Positions 1 through 10,735 of a stretch of 64,000 nt of DNA are shown piece after piece. Source of the DNA: Akebia trifoliata (taxonomy: Eukaryota; Streptophyta; Magnoliopsida; Ranunculales; Lardizabalaceae); NCBI GenBank assembly GCA_017979445.1, contig CM030706.1, positions 9,410,967 through 9,474,966 on the forward strand. Reading direction: 5' to 3'. How positions within the stretch are numbered: position 1 is the stretch's first letter; every line of letters begins with the position of its first letter. The notes below the pieces were generated by a model. It saw nothing but the letters and a program-made list of their open reading frames with translations, searched no databases and was not told the DNA's origin. The position numbers and the translations under genes were made by a program.

Positions 1-2480
1 TCAATAAATCCTAATGGATGGCTCTCACACAGGGAGAGTTGGTGAATTAATTGAAACCCAATAAAAAATAATAAATAAAAACGATGGATACTCTTCCATC
101 TACAAGGTGTTAATGTGGTTAATTTGATTACAAATTTCTTAATTCCATTAAAAAGAAAGATCGAAATGGAAAAAAATATTCAAACCGACGTAATTAAGTT
201 GCTTTGATTGACTTTATTCATTTATTTTCTTTGTTTCTCATATTTTTATACATATTTTTTTTATATTAAATCTTGTTTTTAGTTTATGTTTTAATAATCT
301 TATGAATGGTATGAAAAATAATCTACATTAATTTTTAAAGAAAATTTATTTTTAAACTCATTTAGCAAACATTGGACAACAACTCGCCAAACAATAAATT
401 CAATTCAACAATAACCACCACCTTCTCTTAGCTTTCAGCAACAACCACTTTACATACAACATTTCCAAACAAACTGTAGAGGTTATTTTTGTGATCTATA
501 CTGATACCTGTTGCAATTTCATTAGAACTAACTTAGGCATTAAAGGCTCTGTGGAATAGGGAGCAAGGATAATCTCAAGGAGTTGCAGGTCATCTAATTA
601 AAGAAAAGAAGATCTCGAGATAATCACAAAAATCACCTCCACACAAACCATTAGACGTATCAAGCTAGATTAGATGAGAGTATCGTTAGTCCAAGGTATA
701 ACCTATCTCTTTAAGGTTGAGTTAGGAATCAACCACGATCGACTTGAATTGCCATTGACAGACCTACTTGTGACACCCAAAGATCAAAGGATCCAATTAT
801 TAAGGGTTCGACTCTTGACATAGGAGATCGCCTTAGTTGGACACAACCACCGGTTACATGAATCTATTATACCACCATCATGAATCATATGGCTATCAAT
901 GGATATTAATCAAATTCAATGTAGGAATATTGAAATTGGGGATTTTTTTTTTCCGATATTCAATTTCTAATTAAATTCGATAGTATCTGAATCAGATATA
1001 ACATATATTATATCTAATAAATTTGAATCCAATATTACCGGAGTAGATATCTCAATCCAAATACATATCCAATAAGGATTCGAATATAATTTTTTATCCA
1101 AATTCAAATTTGACAGCCAAATTTTTTGAATAATATTTAATAATTCAAATAAACTTTTGAATTGGATTCGGATAATCCACCATCCATTCACAGAAATAAT
1201 GAGTTGTATTGCCTTACATGAGCTAATACTAGGACTATTGTATAAGAGACGATGGTGCGATCATCACTCCACTGATTTGATAAGATATCCTTGATTAACC
1301 CGGGATAAAAATTTTCACATGTCGACCATTTGACCTTTTTGAAAAGAGAAACATTTTCCTTACTAACATAGTAAGATTTTAAGTCTTACAAAAGGTCATT
1401 TCGCTCAAATGGATAATCACATCAGCAATCCAACACCACAACCCTCTAAGTTTCTTGAAAAAATTCAAAAAAAAAAAAAAAATTCACTTGATCCAAGGTT
1501 CTAAAAATGGAAGGTAATCAAACTTCCACATAACTCCCAAACCTAAAATTGACATCCATCAGTGAAAACTAACTTATTTCGGAATTTATTTTTTTTCAAA
1601 GTTCATATAATATTTTCATCTATAACCCCGAAGCACTAGATCCTGTTTTAAGATGCCACAAGGTGAGCCCAACGACACTTAGTGACGGAGAAATCCGTAA
1701 TAATTTAGTAAGAGTAGTCACTCTTGAAAATCAAGGCGATCTTCACATCTATGTTCGAGCATATAATGAGCGAACTGGTTGGACGGTTCAATCTTCCTCA
1801 GTAGGTGAAGATGTATTGGATCTATCTTGCACAAAGGAAATAGAGAGAATCCAACCGCCCATATTAGGGCACTTTCTTTAAAACTAATCTATACCATTGG
1901 TTTCGTTTTCAAGAGGCTATAAAATGAAAGGGCGCTCAAGGTTGATGAACTCTATTAGGGTTTCTGATTCAAGGTGTGAAGAATTCTTGATAGAGAAGAT
2001 GGTTGGTAATGAAGGAAGTATGTTCATGTCTGAGTATTTTTTTGTTCTAGATGGATGGTTTTCCCTTTCAGTTCGGGATGGGTGGTTTGGGAAAAAATCG
2101 AATAAGGGGGGAGTAGGCAAAACCACCCAAAAAAAAAAAAAAGTGTAAGTTACTATTTTTGACATTGAAAATATCTTTTTTTTTTTTTTTTTTTTAACAT
2201 TTTAAGAAGCACCTGAATTTTATTAATAATTGTTAATTTCTTTGTCCCTTCATTTTAATCAGAATTTTTTAATTTGATTTTTTAGTGTTACAACTAATTT
2301 CTTTTTTCTCTGTACTAGTTTATCATGTCTATACTCTCATGAATAGATAAAAATGAAAATGTGAGTAAATATTGAAGTTATATATATTTTTTGTTAAATA
2401 AAGATTAAGTTAGAGTGATTGTGGATTCTTGCACTTTATATCCTGAAAAGTAGTTGCCAATCCCAAATTTCACTTTATAT
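1..2480 (+). repeat. Segmental duplication, copy A (partner 45637-48080)
   Basis: This block matches 45637-48080 in the same orientation along its whole length, with scattered substitutions and small indels. The match begins at or before the window edge and stops at about 2480, after the shared text CACTTTATATGTTCT. No TG...CA ends or flanking short duplications were found, so I do not call it an LTR pair. It holds AT-rich non-coding DNA, a stretch of GAT/ATCC-rich text at 880-1190, and two short ORFs. One ORF runs 1663-1881. The other starts at the ATG at 1924; its first 35 or so codons are kept in copy B at 47521 but the frames then diverge, which argues against a functional protein. Confidence 0.85.
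1663..1881 (+). pseudogene. Short ORF of unknown function in duplication copy A
   Basis: A 72-codon open frame with no domain I recognise. Most of its nucleotides are repeated in copy B around 47265-47480. There a 2-base gain (CTCTTTTGAAAA against CTCTTGAAAA) breaks the frame. A selected protein would be expected to keep its frame in both copies, so this is either a chance ORF or the remains of an element's coding sequence. No promoter or intron signal stands out. Confidence 0.2.
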
Positions 2481-3062
2481 GTTCTAATTTCTTTTTTATT
2501 TATTTTTCGATCTATCGTATTTCACAAGTTTTGATTCAGATTTGTTATTTTGATGTTGCATGAATCTCTAATTTTTGAGATTATTTTGATGATGTAAAAG
2601 ACTGATTTTGTTAGATTGTTTTGGTAATCACAAATCATATTTTGTTAGGTTGCACTTGAGAATGTTTGTAGGTATTACTAAACTAAGTTGTTGTGCTGAC
2701 TCTGTGATTTTTTGAATTTGTTATGTTGAGTCTTGGAACCAAGTGACCTTGAAACCCAAAATCTGGACTATTCTACTTGAGAATGTTTTTTGATTTACCC
2801 TTCCTTTTGAGGAAAATAATTTTTTGTTTTTTTGTTTTTTAAGATTTGAAAAATTGGGTTGTACATCCGCCGATGTGGGTAGCCTTTACCATGTGTGGTA
2901 ACAGGTAAGCTCGAAAGTTGTTCCTATGCCTGTCAAGGGAGATGCCAACCGTCTCTTTTTTTTACGAACACTTTGAGGAAAATATTGCTTTGATTTTGGT
3001 TTGGGAATTCATTGTTTGTTTTGAGTTGTAAAAAACAGATTCAATGTAGGTTAATTTAGTGG
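2481..3062. other. AT/T-rich spacer, nothing recognised
   Basis: About 580 bases of T-rich sequence between duplication copy A and the first PMD pseudogene. I see no credible ORF, no RNA gene and no clear terminal repeats. Confidence 0.6.
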
Positions 3063-4397
3063 TTAGAAATTGAAATGTTTAAGACTATTTCCAAATTTTA
3101 CTATGTAAAATAAGCTGATTTTATTGGAAAGGGTGTTACAATTCAAAAAATGTTCAATTATTTGTACTATTTTAGTGGTGAAAAAGCCCAATTTTAAAGT
3201 TATGTTGATGACGCCAAAATTGGATAAAATGCTTGTCTCTTCTTTGACCATATCATCTATGGTGTGACGTAGACGTTGCAGTTCGTTAGTGTAAATAACA
3301 TTTACAAAAGTTGGTTTCCACCGCTTGATACGGGGGTCACCAACATGATATTCATTATTCAAACCCACTTGAAATTGTGGGAAATGTTCATAGATCAATG
3401 TCTGCAAATGAAAATACTGACTTGTTATTATATATACATCAAATTAATAACAAAATAAAATCTAATCTACGCAAACCTGTAGCAATGGAAGATATCCAAA
3501 TATCTGTGTCACATCCTTTCTTGATGCGCACCCCAGTTGTCTATACAAAATCGCCAGTAAAACGGTACCCCAAGAGAAGTCTTTGACGTTCTGAACGTCC
3601 CGCAACAATGTAAGGTATCTCGAGAATACCTTCTTCCCGGTTTTATCGGTAAAAATTGTGCATCCCAAAATATATAACAAATATGCTCTAACAATATTGT
3701 CTACTTCTTGTGGGGTTGCAGTGTAACTGTACCCCTTAAAATTTTAATTAACCAATTCATAGACACAGTGTGACCCCTATTCAGTTGCATTTCAGCCGCC
3801 ACCTCTTCCAATTGAACATCCAAAGTCTCGGCAACTAAACGTCTAGCCGCTCCGCCAATTAATGACCTCACAAAAATTGACTCACCAGTAATTGGAATAA
3901 TCAATATCTGGTCGACGTCATCTGAGGTAATTGTCATCTCACCGAATGGGAGATGAAATGTATTGGTTTCAGGGTGCCATCGCTCAATGAAGGCGGTTAA
4001 CAATGTCTTATTCAAATATTGGTATTTGAACCTACCAAGATTTAATAGACTAGAAGCTTGAATTTTTTGTTGAAAAGCATGAGTCTCAATTTCAACCTCC
4101 CAATCATCCAACTTCTTTGAATGATTAAATATAGTTAACGCATTGCTTTCCTACAAATGATTACATGACGAACATAAGAAAAAATAAATTGCCTAACAAT
4201 TAATTATATCAATTTGTAAGAATAGTTAATGTACAACTTACTTGTGATTGCCAAATAAAATACGTCTTGTGTGTCTTAAAAGTGCACAGTACTGAAGTAT
4301 CTATAGGACCTCCAGGAATGTTTTCTTCTTCATGTTCAGAGGTACTAGGTCCGGCGGCAAGAGGGGTTGCACATTTATTTCCCTTGCTTCTAACCAT
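3063..4397 (-). pseudogene. Plant mobile domain (PMD) protein, MAIN/MAIL-like, broken
   Basis: Reads on the minus strand. A first exon (about 4397-4244) opens with MVRSKGNK and ends at a GTAAGT donor. A second exon starts near 4153 after an AG and carries the PMD core: LNKTLLTAFIERW, then TFHLPFGEMTITSDDVDQIL, then VSMNWLIK, YLTLLRDVQNVKDFSWG and LAILYRQLG. A third exon (about 3407-3235) carries YEHFPQFQVGLNN and IDDMVKEE. These motifs are diagnostic of the PMD family (MAIN, MAIL1 and their TE-borne relatives), nuclear proteins linked to gene and TE silencing. The copy is dead: a 1-base loss follows the NWLIK motif near 3735, and another frame break lies in the LAILYRQLG region near 3530. The second half of the protein is absent. 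It lies inverted with respect to the copy at 6577-8319, so the two arms could pair. Confidence 0.85.
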
Positions 4398-4635
4398 TCT
4401 GAGTACAAAAGAGCATAAATAAAATCAGTTTCGTTTAATTCAGAAAATCTTACAATGTTCAGTGAGACTGTTGCTCAAGAAGTAATGTATAATTAAGAGA
4501 GCCAAGTATAACTGAAAGGTGATTGACAAAACAGAGTACATTTCCGTACGAAGCTTGTTATGTTGTGTTTCATTCACTACTAACATATGTGTTAGATGAG
4601 AATAATCTAGTTAAGTAGTTTGTATAGATGTGTGT

Positions 4636-4915
4636 ATTACCATTAGCCTCAATACAATGAATTTGATTCCAAGGTAAATCCCAAAACAATAACTAAAAAA
4701 CACAAAACCTTATGACTGTTCTAAACACATTTGTATTACCATCAGCCCCAAAACAATGAATTTGATTCCAAGCTAAATCCCAAACCAAAAACTTAAAAAC
4801 ACAAAGCCTTATAACTATTCTACACACGTTCGTATTACCATTGGCCCCAAAACAATGAATTTGATTCCAAGCTAAACCCCAAACCAATAACTAAAAAGCA
4901 CAAAACCTTATAAGT
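4636..4915. repeat. Minisatellite, about 102-bp unit, three copies
   Basis: Three successive units each carry the core AACAATGAATTTGATTCCA and a following CACAAA(G/A)CCTTAT. They differ by a few substitutions. The ORF that crosses them repeats a WNQIHCFGA motif only because the DNA is tandem; I do not treat it as a gene. The sequence from 4398 to 4635 before it is AT-rich and holds nothing I recognise. Confidence 0.85.
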
Positions 4916-5251
4916 GTTCAAGAATGGTTAGAGAAGGAAAATAACTTTTACTTCAAAAAATTTATAGAAGAGAGAACAAGAAGGGTTTCGTCGAAGGCGC
5001 AAATGAGAGACGACTCTCTCTGTCTATTGTTTTATCATGGGTTTCAACTTGGTGTGAGAACTGGTCACCGTTGAGGGTTTCCGTTGATGGAGAACTAACC
5101 ACCGTAATCTTTGGAGGGAGAGAGTTCATGAAAGAAGGCTCTATCGAGGGTTTGGTCGAATGAGTTTCGCTCTGTTTATGTTTCGTTAGGTGAGGGAACA
5201 TAAATGATAAAAGAGAGGGTGAGCGGGAAATGTTTCCATCATTATATTCGG

Positions 5252-5974
5252 GTAGTCAACGGATAGATATCCAATCGGATAGTGCTATATCCGAATCCGA
5301 ATTCGAAAAACAAAATAACAAAATCCGAATTTGAAATCGAACTCGATCGTATATCACTAACCAAATTCGAATTCGAAATTGAAAATTATATTGGATATCA
5401 GATAATATCCGATCCGATAAAAAATCCTACCAAATACCATTATCCTCAATCAGTTGAAGTATTACAAAAAAAAACCAATCGAATTTCTTTAATTTTTCAA
5501 CTCCAAAAATGGTAATCTTCCACCCATTTTACTCTTCACAAATCGAATAAAATGAGGTTTTACTCTGTGCGTGTGTGTGTGTGTGTGTGTGAGAGAGAGA
5601 TGACATAACTTGGATGCTCGTCAGCTGGAGAAGATAGTGGTTATGGAGCTCGCACAGTCGAAAAAAATAAATAGGGTTTTACTGGGAGAGAGAGAGAAGG
5701 AGAAGAAGAGAGAGAGAATATGTACCTGATGCTCGCCGGTCGGACAAGGCACAGTCGAAACTCGAAACCACTTTGATGAAGACATGGTTATGGCTGATTC
5801 TGTGTTTTTGGTTGGAGAAGATGAAGTTTAAATGATTAAGTTTTGTTGTATGACATATATCCAACGTCATATATGTATATATAAAAGTTTTGTTATGTAA
5901 CATGAATACATAATATACGTATTATATAGGAGCAGATATTATTAAATCGGATTTCGACTTTCCATTGACACCCC
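5252..5974. mobile_element. Probable hAT-like non-autonomous element
   Basis: The right end reads TTCCATTGACACCCCTA, whose reverse complement TAGGGGTGTCAATGGAA resembles the left text GGGTAGTCAACGGATAG. Ends of the type TAGGGGTG are common in plant hAT elements. The interior is rich in ATCCGAAT/ATTCGAAT words at 5270-5440 and then in GT and GA microsatellites. A clean 8-bp target duplication is not visible, so the boundaries are approximate. Confidence 0.4.
5566..5602. repeat. (GT)n(GA)n microsatellite
   Basis: A compound run of GT followed directly by GA repeats. A second GA-rich run follows at about 5685-5725. Confidence 0.9.
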
Positions 5975-6016
5975 TATCATATATGAATAGGAGACGACCA
6001 AGAACTATTGTCACCC

Positions 6017-6175
6017 CTAGGGGTGCACATGGTTCGGATTTTTGTAAAATTGGAACAAAATCAAACATAATCGGTTTTAAAAATTTGGAACCGAACCAAT
6101 CCAATTATCATATAGAATCGAACCAATCCAAATCAACCTTAGTTCGAATCGGTTCTCGATTCTCATACTTTTAAA
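6017..6175. mobile_element. hAT-type MITE fragment
   Basis: Begins with CTAGGGGTGCACATGGTTCGG and continues with GGTTCGG-type words in both orientations (GAACCGAACCAATCC, then CGAATCGGTTCTCG). This is typical of TAGGGGTG-ended hAT MITEs that carry inverted GGTTCGGT blocks. Only the left terminus is convincing. The bases from 6180 to 6570 hold nothing I recognise. Confidence 0.4.
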
Positions 6176-6576
6176 ATAGAAAAACTAGTATTATTTCTTT
6201 CAATAGAGGAACTCTTTGGATCAAATCGTAAATAATGCCTATTTTAAAAATGATAATGATTTTATGATTAAATTTTGACTGAAATCTGTATAAATTGAAT
6301 ATTAGAGGAAGCTCAATGAGACTAGAAAAAAAAAAAAATTTTAAAATTGGTATTTTGGATGGATTAGTAAGGAAAGTAATCTATAAATGGTAGATTAATG
6401 ATTCTAAGTCTAGGTTCGTCTAGTATATTTCATCTAACAAACACGGCATAAAGGTTCTCATAAAAAAATAAGGAATCAAACTTTTTGAATTTCTTTTTCT
6501 TTAAATGGGTTGATCCATTTGAGAGTTGAGAGAGAGATTTGTGTACATTTTTTTGAGTTTTTGTTAAAAATTAATC

Positions 6577-8319
6577 ATTCGAAGAAGTTGGATGATTGGA
6601 ACTTCGAGATTGAGACACCAACTTTTTAACAAAAAGTTCAAGATTAAGGTCTTTTAAACCTTGCTAGGTTCAAATATCATTATTTGAATAAGACACTATT
6701 GACCGTTTTCATTGAGAAATGGCAGTCCAAAACGAATACCTTTCATCTCCCATTCGGTGAGATGACTATTACTTTAGATGACGTAGACCAGATATTAGGT
6801 ATTTCAATTACTGGTCAGTCAATCTTTTTGAGGCCATTATTGGGTGAAGCGGCTAGACATTTAGTGATTGAGACTTTGGATCTTCAACTTGAAGAGGTGG
6901 CGGCGGCTGAAATGCACCTTAATAGGAGCCACACTGTTTCTATGAATTGGTTAATTCAGAATTTTAAATGGTATAGTTATACTACAACCCAGCAAGAATT
7001 AAACAGTGTGGTCAGAGGATATCTGTTATATGTTTTGGGATGCACAATCTTTGCTGATAAAATCGGGAAAAAGGTATTTGCGAAATACCTTACATTATTA
7101 CGGGACGTTCAAAACGTCAAGGATTTCTCTTGGGGGACAGCTGTACTTGCGATTTTGTATAGACAACTAGGGTACGCATCAAGAAAAGATGTGACACAAA
7201 TAGCGGGATATCTTCCATTGCTATAGGTATGCGTAAATTAGATCTTGTTTTGTTATTAATTTGATAACAAATGTAATAACAAGTTTGTATTTTCATTTGT
7301 AGGCATGGATTTATGAGCATTTCCCATGATTCCAAGTAGGTTTAAATAACGATTGGAAGGTTGGTGACCCGCGTATGGTAGAAACCAACTTCTGTAAATG
7401 TTGTTTCTAGCGACGAACTTCAATTTTTACGTGAGACCATAGATGATATGGTCAAAGAAGAGATATGCGTTGTATCCCATTTTCTATAATATAATGAGCT
7501 TGTAATTATGTTTAATCTAATTTATATGCTTGGCAGGTCATCTGGGACCCATATAGGGAGGATAGACAATATATTCCGATTAACCCAGTGACGTTCTATG
7601 ATGGTTGTATATGGGTAGACAACATCGTTGAACCTTACCATCCGGTAAGGTGTCTTCGACAGTCTGGATACGTCCAAACCATCCCTCCCTACCCGATACG
7701 GCCTAGCTACGAACAAAGGGGCCTTAATGCACTCGCGTATCGGGTAGAGTACAAATTTAGGGAGAAACATTGGAAGAATTGGTTCAAGCATGTTTGCAAA
7801 TTAAAACATTTGGGAGCAAAAGTAATTTCTCTATGGGATGCGGAATTGACTTACCAACGATGATTCACCAACATATCCCATACGATTGTCCAAAACCTGG
7901 AGAATCGTTTTGGAATTGTACAACAACGACAAAATCAATCTTCTAGAGCGTCTGTCCCCGAAGACGTCGCTAAATTGGTAATTTCATAGTCTATATATAT
8001 CTAATTTTACATATTTGAATCAAACTTGTGCCTTATTATTTACTAATTTTTGCAATATTAATTAATACATATGTATATGGGTTAGGTTGAGATGAGAAAC
8101 AAAATGTTGGGTCTACTAAAGGAATCCATTTCCTTAGGGCCCAACCAAGAAGCAAAAACATTGTTGTTGCGTTATAGGGAAGTGTACAAAATTCTTAATC
8201 CACAACAACGGTCTCCATCTCCTCTGCTAGCAGAAGATGAAGCCCAATATGCAATGAACGAAAGAGCCCGAAAAGTGAAGGGGCCTACCCAACCGAGTAG
8301 GAAAACTAGGAGGAGTTAG
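6577..8319 (+). pseudogene. Plant mobile domain (PMD) protein, MAIN/MAIL-like, near full length but broken
   Basis: The best-preserved PMD copy. Homology to the minus copy starts at 6577. The long first part (6684-7226) carries the PMD core LPFGEMTITLDDVDQILGI, HTVSMNWLI, YLTLLRDVQNVKDFSWG and LAILYRQLG. It ends in TAG where the other copy has CAG at the splice border. The next exon (about 7303-7462) has an in-frame TGA in the EHFP-FQVG motif and ends with IDDMVKEE. A third exon (about 7536-7990) carries VIWDPY, then IVEPYHP and RCLRQSGYVQTIP, which fits the family's HPDRVLRQFG-x-QxIP block. A terminal exon (about 8087-8319) ends in a basic tail KTRRS. At least three stops make it non-functional. 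PMD proteins occur both as domesticated host genes and inside TEs; the several copies here argue for the TE-borne form. Confidence 0.85.
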
Positions 8320-8339
8320 TTAGATTTGTTTTATTTTGC

Positions 8340-8480
8340 TTAATTTGTATTTTTATATAAATACAATGTCAGAAAGAATGATTCTTCTAACATTGTATAA
8401 AATACAATATGATCTCATGTCACAATGATGCTTTTGGGGACATAGAATTTAGTACTTGTATTTTAAATGGATCCTTTATG
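8340..8480. repeat. Short remnant of palindromic TGTCAGAA repeat
   Basis: Contains ACAATGTCAGAAAG followed by CTTCTAACATTGTATA and a second CTCATGTCACAATG block. The same text with similar spacing lies at 51170-51290, just after the PMD last exon there, so the two PMD copies share this 3' flank. Confidence 0.6.
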
Positions 8481-8640
8481 AGAAATGGGGTGTACAATTT
8501 TATTGTAATAAGGTGTACATGTGAATTGTACTGATAGAACTAAGTTGTATTTTTTTTTTGTGTACCGAATGTGAAGATAAATGACGAGTTTCAATTATGA
8601 TATGTATACATTGGTACTAAATTAAACATTTTAATACTTA

Positions 8641-8997
8641 CCGGTAACGTGCAAGAGGATGAGGGCAATCGTGATGTAAATATTAGTCAAAGAAAAATTG
8701 AAGGTGAGTCGCTTTGATTCTTTAATATTTACAATATTGTTTTAAAGTATTTTAGAAATGTATAACTTTTCTTATGTGGTCCTTGTGATATGGAAAGTGA
8801 AACGAAAAATCTCAAAAATTTGGGCATCACGACGACTAAGGAGTACCTCAAAGAATGACACGTCATTACGAAAGAAAACATCCCAAAGACAAAATGTGTC
8901 ATTTCGAACTCGGGCTGCAGCGTTGGGCAGAGTGAAAAGAAATCGACAATACGACAATAAACAAGTAATTGAGTTGTCGTCAGGTAAACAAATATAA
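8641..8997 (+). pseudogene. Short basic ORF downstream of PMD, unknown, duplicated at 57963-58484
   Basis: A frame at 8758-8997 gives a basic, Arg/Lys-rich stretch including SFRTRAAALGRVKRNRQYD, ending at a GTAAAC that could be a splice donor. No domain is recognised. The DNA is repeated at 57963-58484, where stops and indels break the frame. It sits at the same place relative to the PMD last exon in both copies and so belongs to the same element. Confidence 0.35.
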
Positions 8998-9990
8998 AAT
9001 CTAGTTTACTATGCCTTGTTGAATTATGAAAGGTGGAATCATTCAAATACTCATTGCTTCATATATTAAAGCAAATTATAATGTTCTTGTCATATTGTGT
9101 GTAGATTCAGATGTTTGAGATACGCATAACTAGCAGACAAAATACAAGATACTAAGGTATTGTTCTGACATTGCACCGTGACTCTATTGTTTTTATATAA
9201 TCAATGTTAGTGGAAAAGATTTAAAGAATGATTTTTCTTAGACTCAGATACTCAATCACTCATTGGGTGGTAGTAACAATGACTTTGTTGGGAACTTAGA
9301 TTTCTGTTTTTTTTCTCTGTGGGTTTGTGAGAATTTTGGGATTTGAGTTGTGTTGAGATCTGTGTTTTGTTGTAATTTATTGAAGATTACTTTTGGGTTT
9401 TTAGTAGAGGAGAAGAAAAGTTGAAAAATACTCATTTCTTAATATTTGCTATCAATTAATTGTATCTTAGCTATTACCATCTTTTTTTACAAACTGTGTA
9501 GTTGCTCTAATTTTAGTCATTTGTTCATGTTTTAACCATTGAAAAGGAGATTTAGTCATTTGACAAATTCTGAGTTCTCATGTGACATTAGAGGCACTCC
9601 ATACAAATCAAATAAAGATAATTTGTTTGACTCATAGACATAGGTATTATTACCATACAAAGTGGATTTTGGATCCAATGCTGAAAATCATGTTTTTTGA
9701 CATCTAAACTATGTGACTAATGAAAATGACAAAGAAAACCTGGTGATTGTGAAAATTGGGATTCTGATTCCATCTTATTCAGATGGTACTATTTGTAGAA
9801 GTAGGTTGGACTTGCTCTTTGATTACAATGTATAGAATGGCTATACTGATCAAGGCTCAGTGAATGTAGTACATTTTTCCCCTCCTTAAATCCTTGTGCA
9901 TCAATTCGCACGTCACACTGTCAAAGGTTACAGATGGTACTGTTTGTGGAAGTAATTTGGAGTGCTGATCCCATCTTATTCACCCTGTAG
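8998..9990. other. Intron-like spacer before the UBP exon
   Basis: No solid ORF. A short phrase (CCATCTTATTCA near GATGGTACT(A/G)TTTGT) occurs twice, at about 9770-9815 and 9930-9985, suggesting a local duplication. The segment ends in the splice-acceptor-like text TTCACCCTGTAG. Confidence 0.5.
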
Positions 9991-10104
9991 CTTCTTGATG
10001 AGAATAGGTGGTACAACTTCGATGACAGTCAGATTTCATCCATTAACGAGGAAGACGTTAAGTTTGCTACTACTTATGTGTTATTCTACTCATGTGCTTA
10101 CTAA
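9991..10104 (+). pseudogene. Captured C-terminal exon of a ubiquitin-specific protease (UBP/USP)
   Basis: After an AG acceptor the frame reads LLDENRWYNFDDSQISSIN, then EEDVKFATTYVLFY and three more residues before TAA. This matches the end of the peptidase C19 domain of plant UBPs, where xxWYNFDDSxVSPIxEEDVKxxAAYVLFY follows the catalytic His box. Catalytic Cys and His segments are not present nearby, so it is a gene fragment, not a protease. It lies between PMD-element sequence and the palindromic array and was probably picked up by an element. The inverted homologous segment at 22560-23235 does not show it. Confidence 0.75.
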
Positions 10105-10195
10105 GTTGTTAAGGAAAGTATTTTTATAATATTATGTTTATAGTGATTGATATTTATTATATTAATTGTATTAATTTTTAAATGCTTAATTGCAG

Positions 10196-10735
10196 TATGT
10201 ACCACATGTTTTACACTCAAAATGGCATATATTAGATCGGTATGCGGAGAAATTGCTCGGTGGCGATAGTGTGGATTTATGCCCATCTTCTCACCATCGA
10301 TGGGGCCTATAAGAATGCACCTGTAAAGACTCAACAGAGTTGTTGTACTGTTCGTGATGAACATTTGTGGATGGTGCTTAATGGTAAGGCTTCCGACTTT
10401 TCTTTTTGTAATTACTCTATTTTTGCTATAGCACTAGATTTTATCTATTTATTGTTGTTTTGGGTGGCACTTGCATTTTTTAATATGTGATTCAGTTGTG
10501 TATCCCTATATGAGATCCAGTTGTGTATGGCGTATATGATATTTTTCATTGTATAACATCTCATGGTATGGATGTACGGTTACACATTATTAGGGAGAAT
10601 CTTACCCACGAAATTCGTGTAATATACTTATATCCACGTAAGATATCAATTATTTTGATTTTTGAAACATGTATAATTCTGTTCTATGTTTCAGTGATTT
10701 GTTAAGATGCACGTATTTTGCATACAAGTGTATCA
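10196..10735 (+). pseudogene. Degenerate coding region, possibly Ulp1/C48-peptidase-like
   Basis: Starts after a splice-acceptor-like TTAATTGCAG, conserved in the inverted copy near 23175. One frame gives YVPHVLHSKWHILDRYAEKL and then SVDLCPSSHHRW before a stop. A later part has text like VRDGLVDGVPW in the other copy, and a weak LLGRI...VY motif. Plant TE-borne Ulp1 (C48) proteases have VRDGLVDGVPWW-type and HWxLxxI...VYDS motifs, which prompts the guess. No catalytic triad can be read and both copies have stops, so the assignment is tentative. The whole segment recurs inverted at 22560-23235. Confidence 0.3.

Noticed and set aside
4693..4887. ORF with repeated WNQIHCFGA words
   Set aside because: Produced by the 102-bp minisatellite on the opposite strand.
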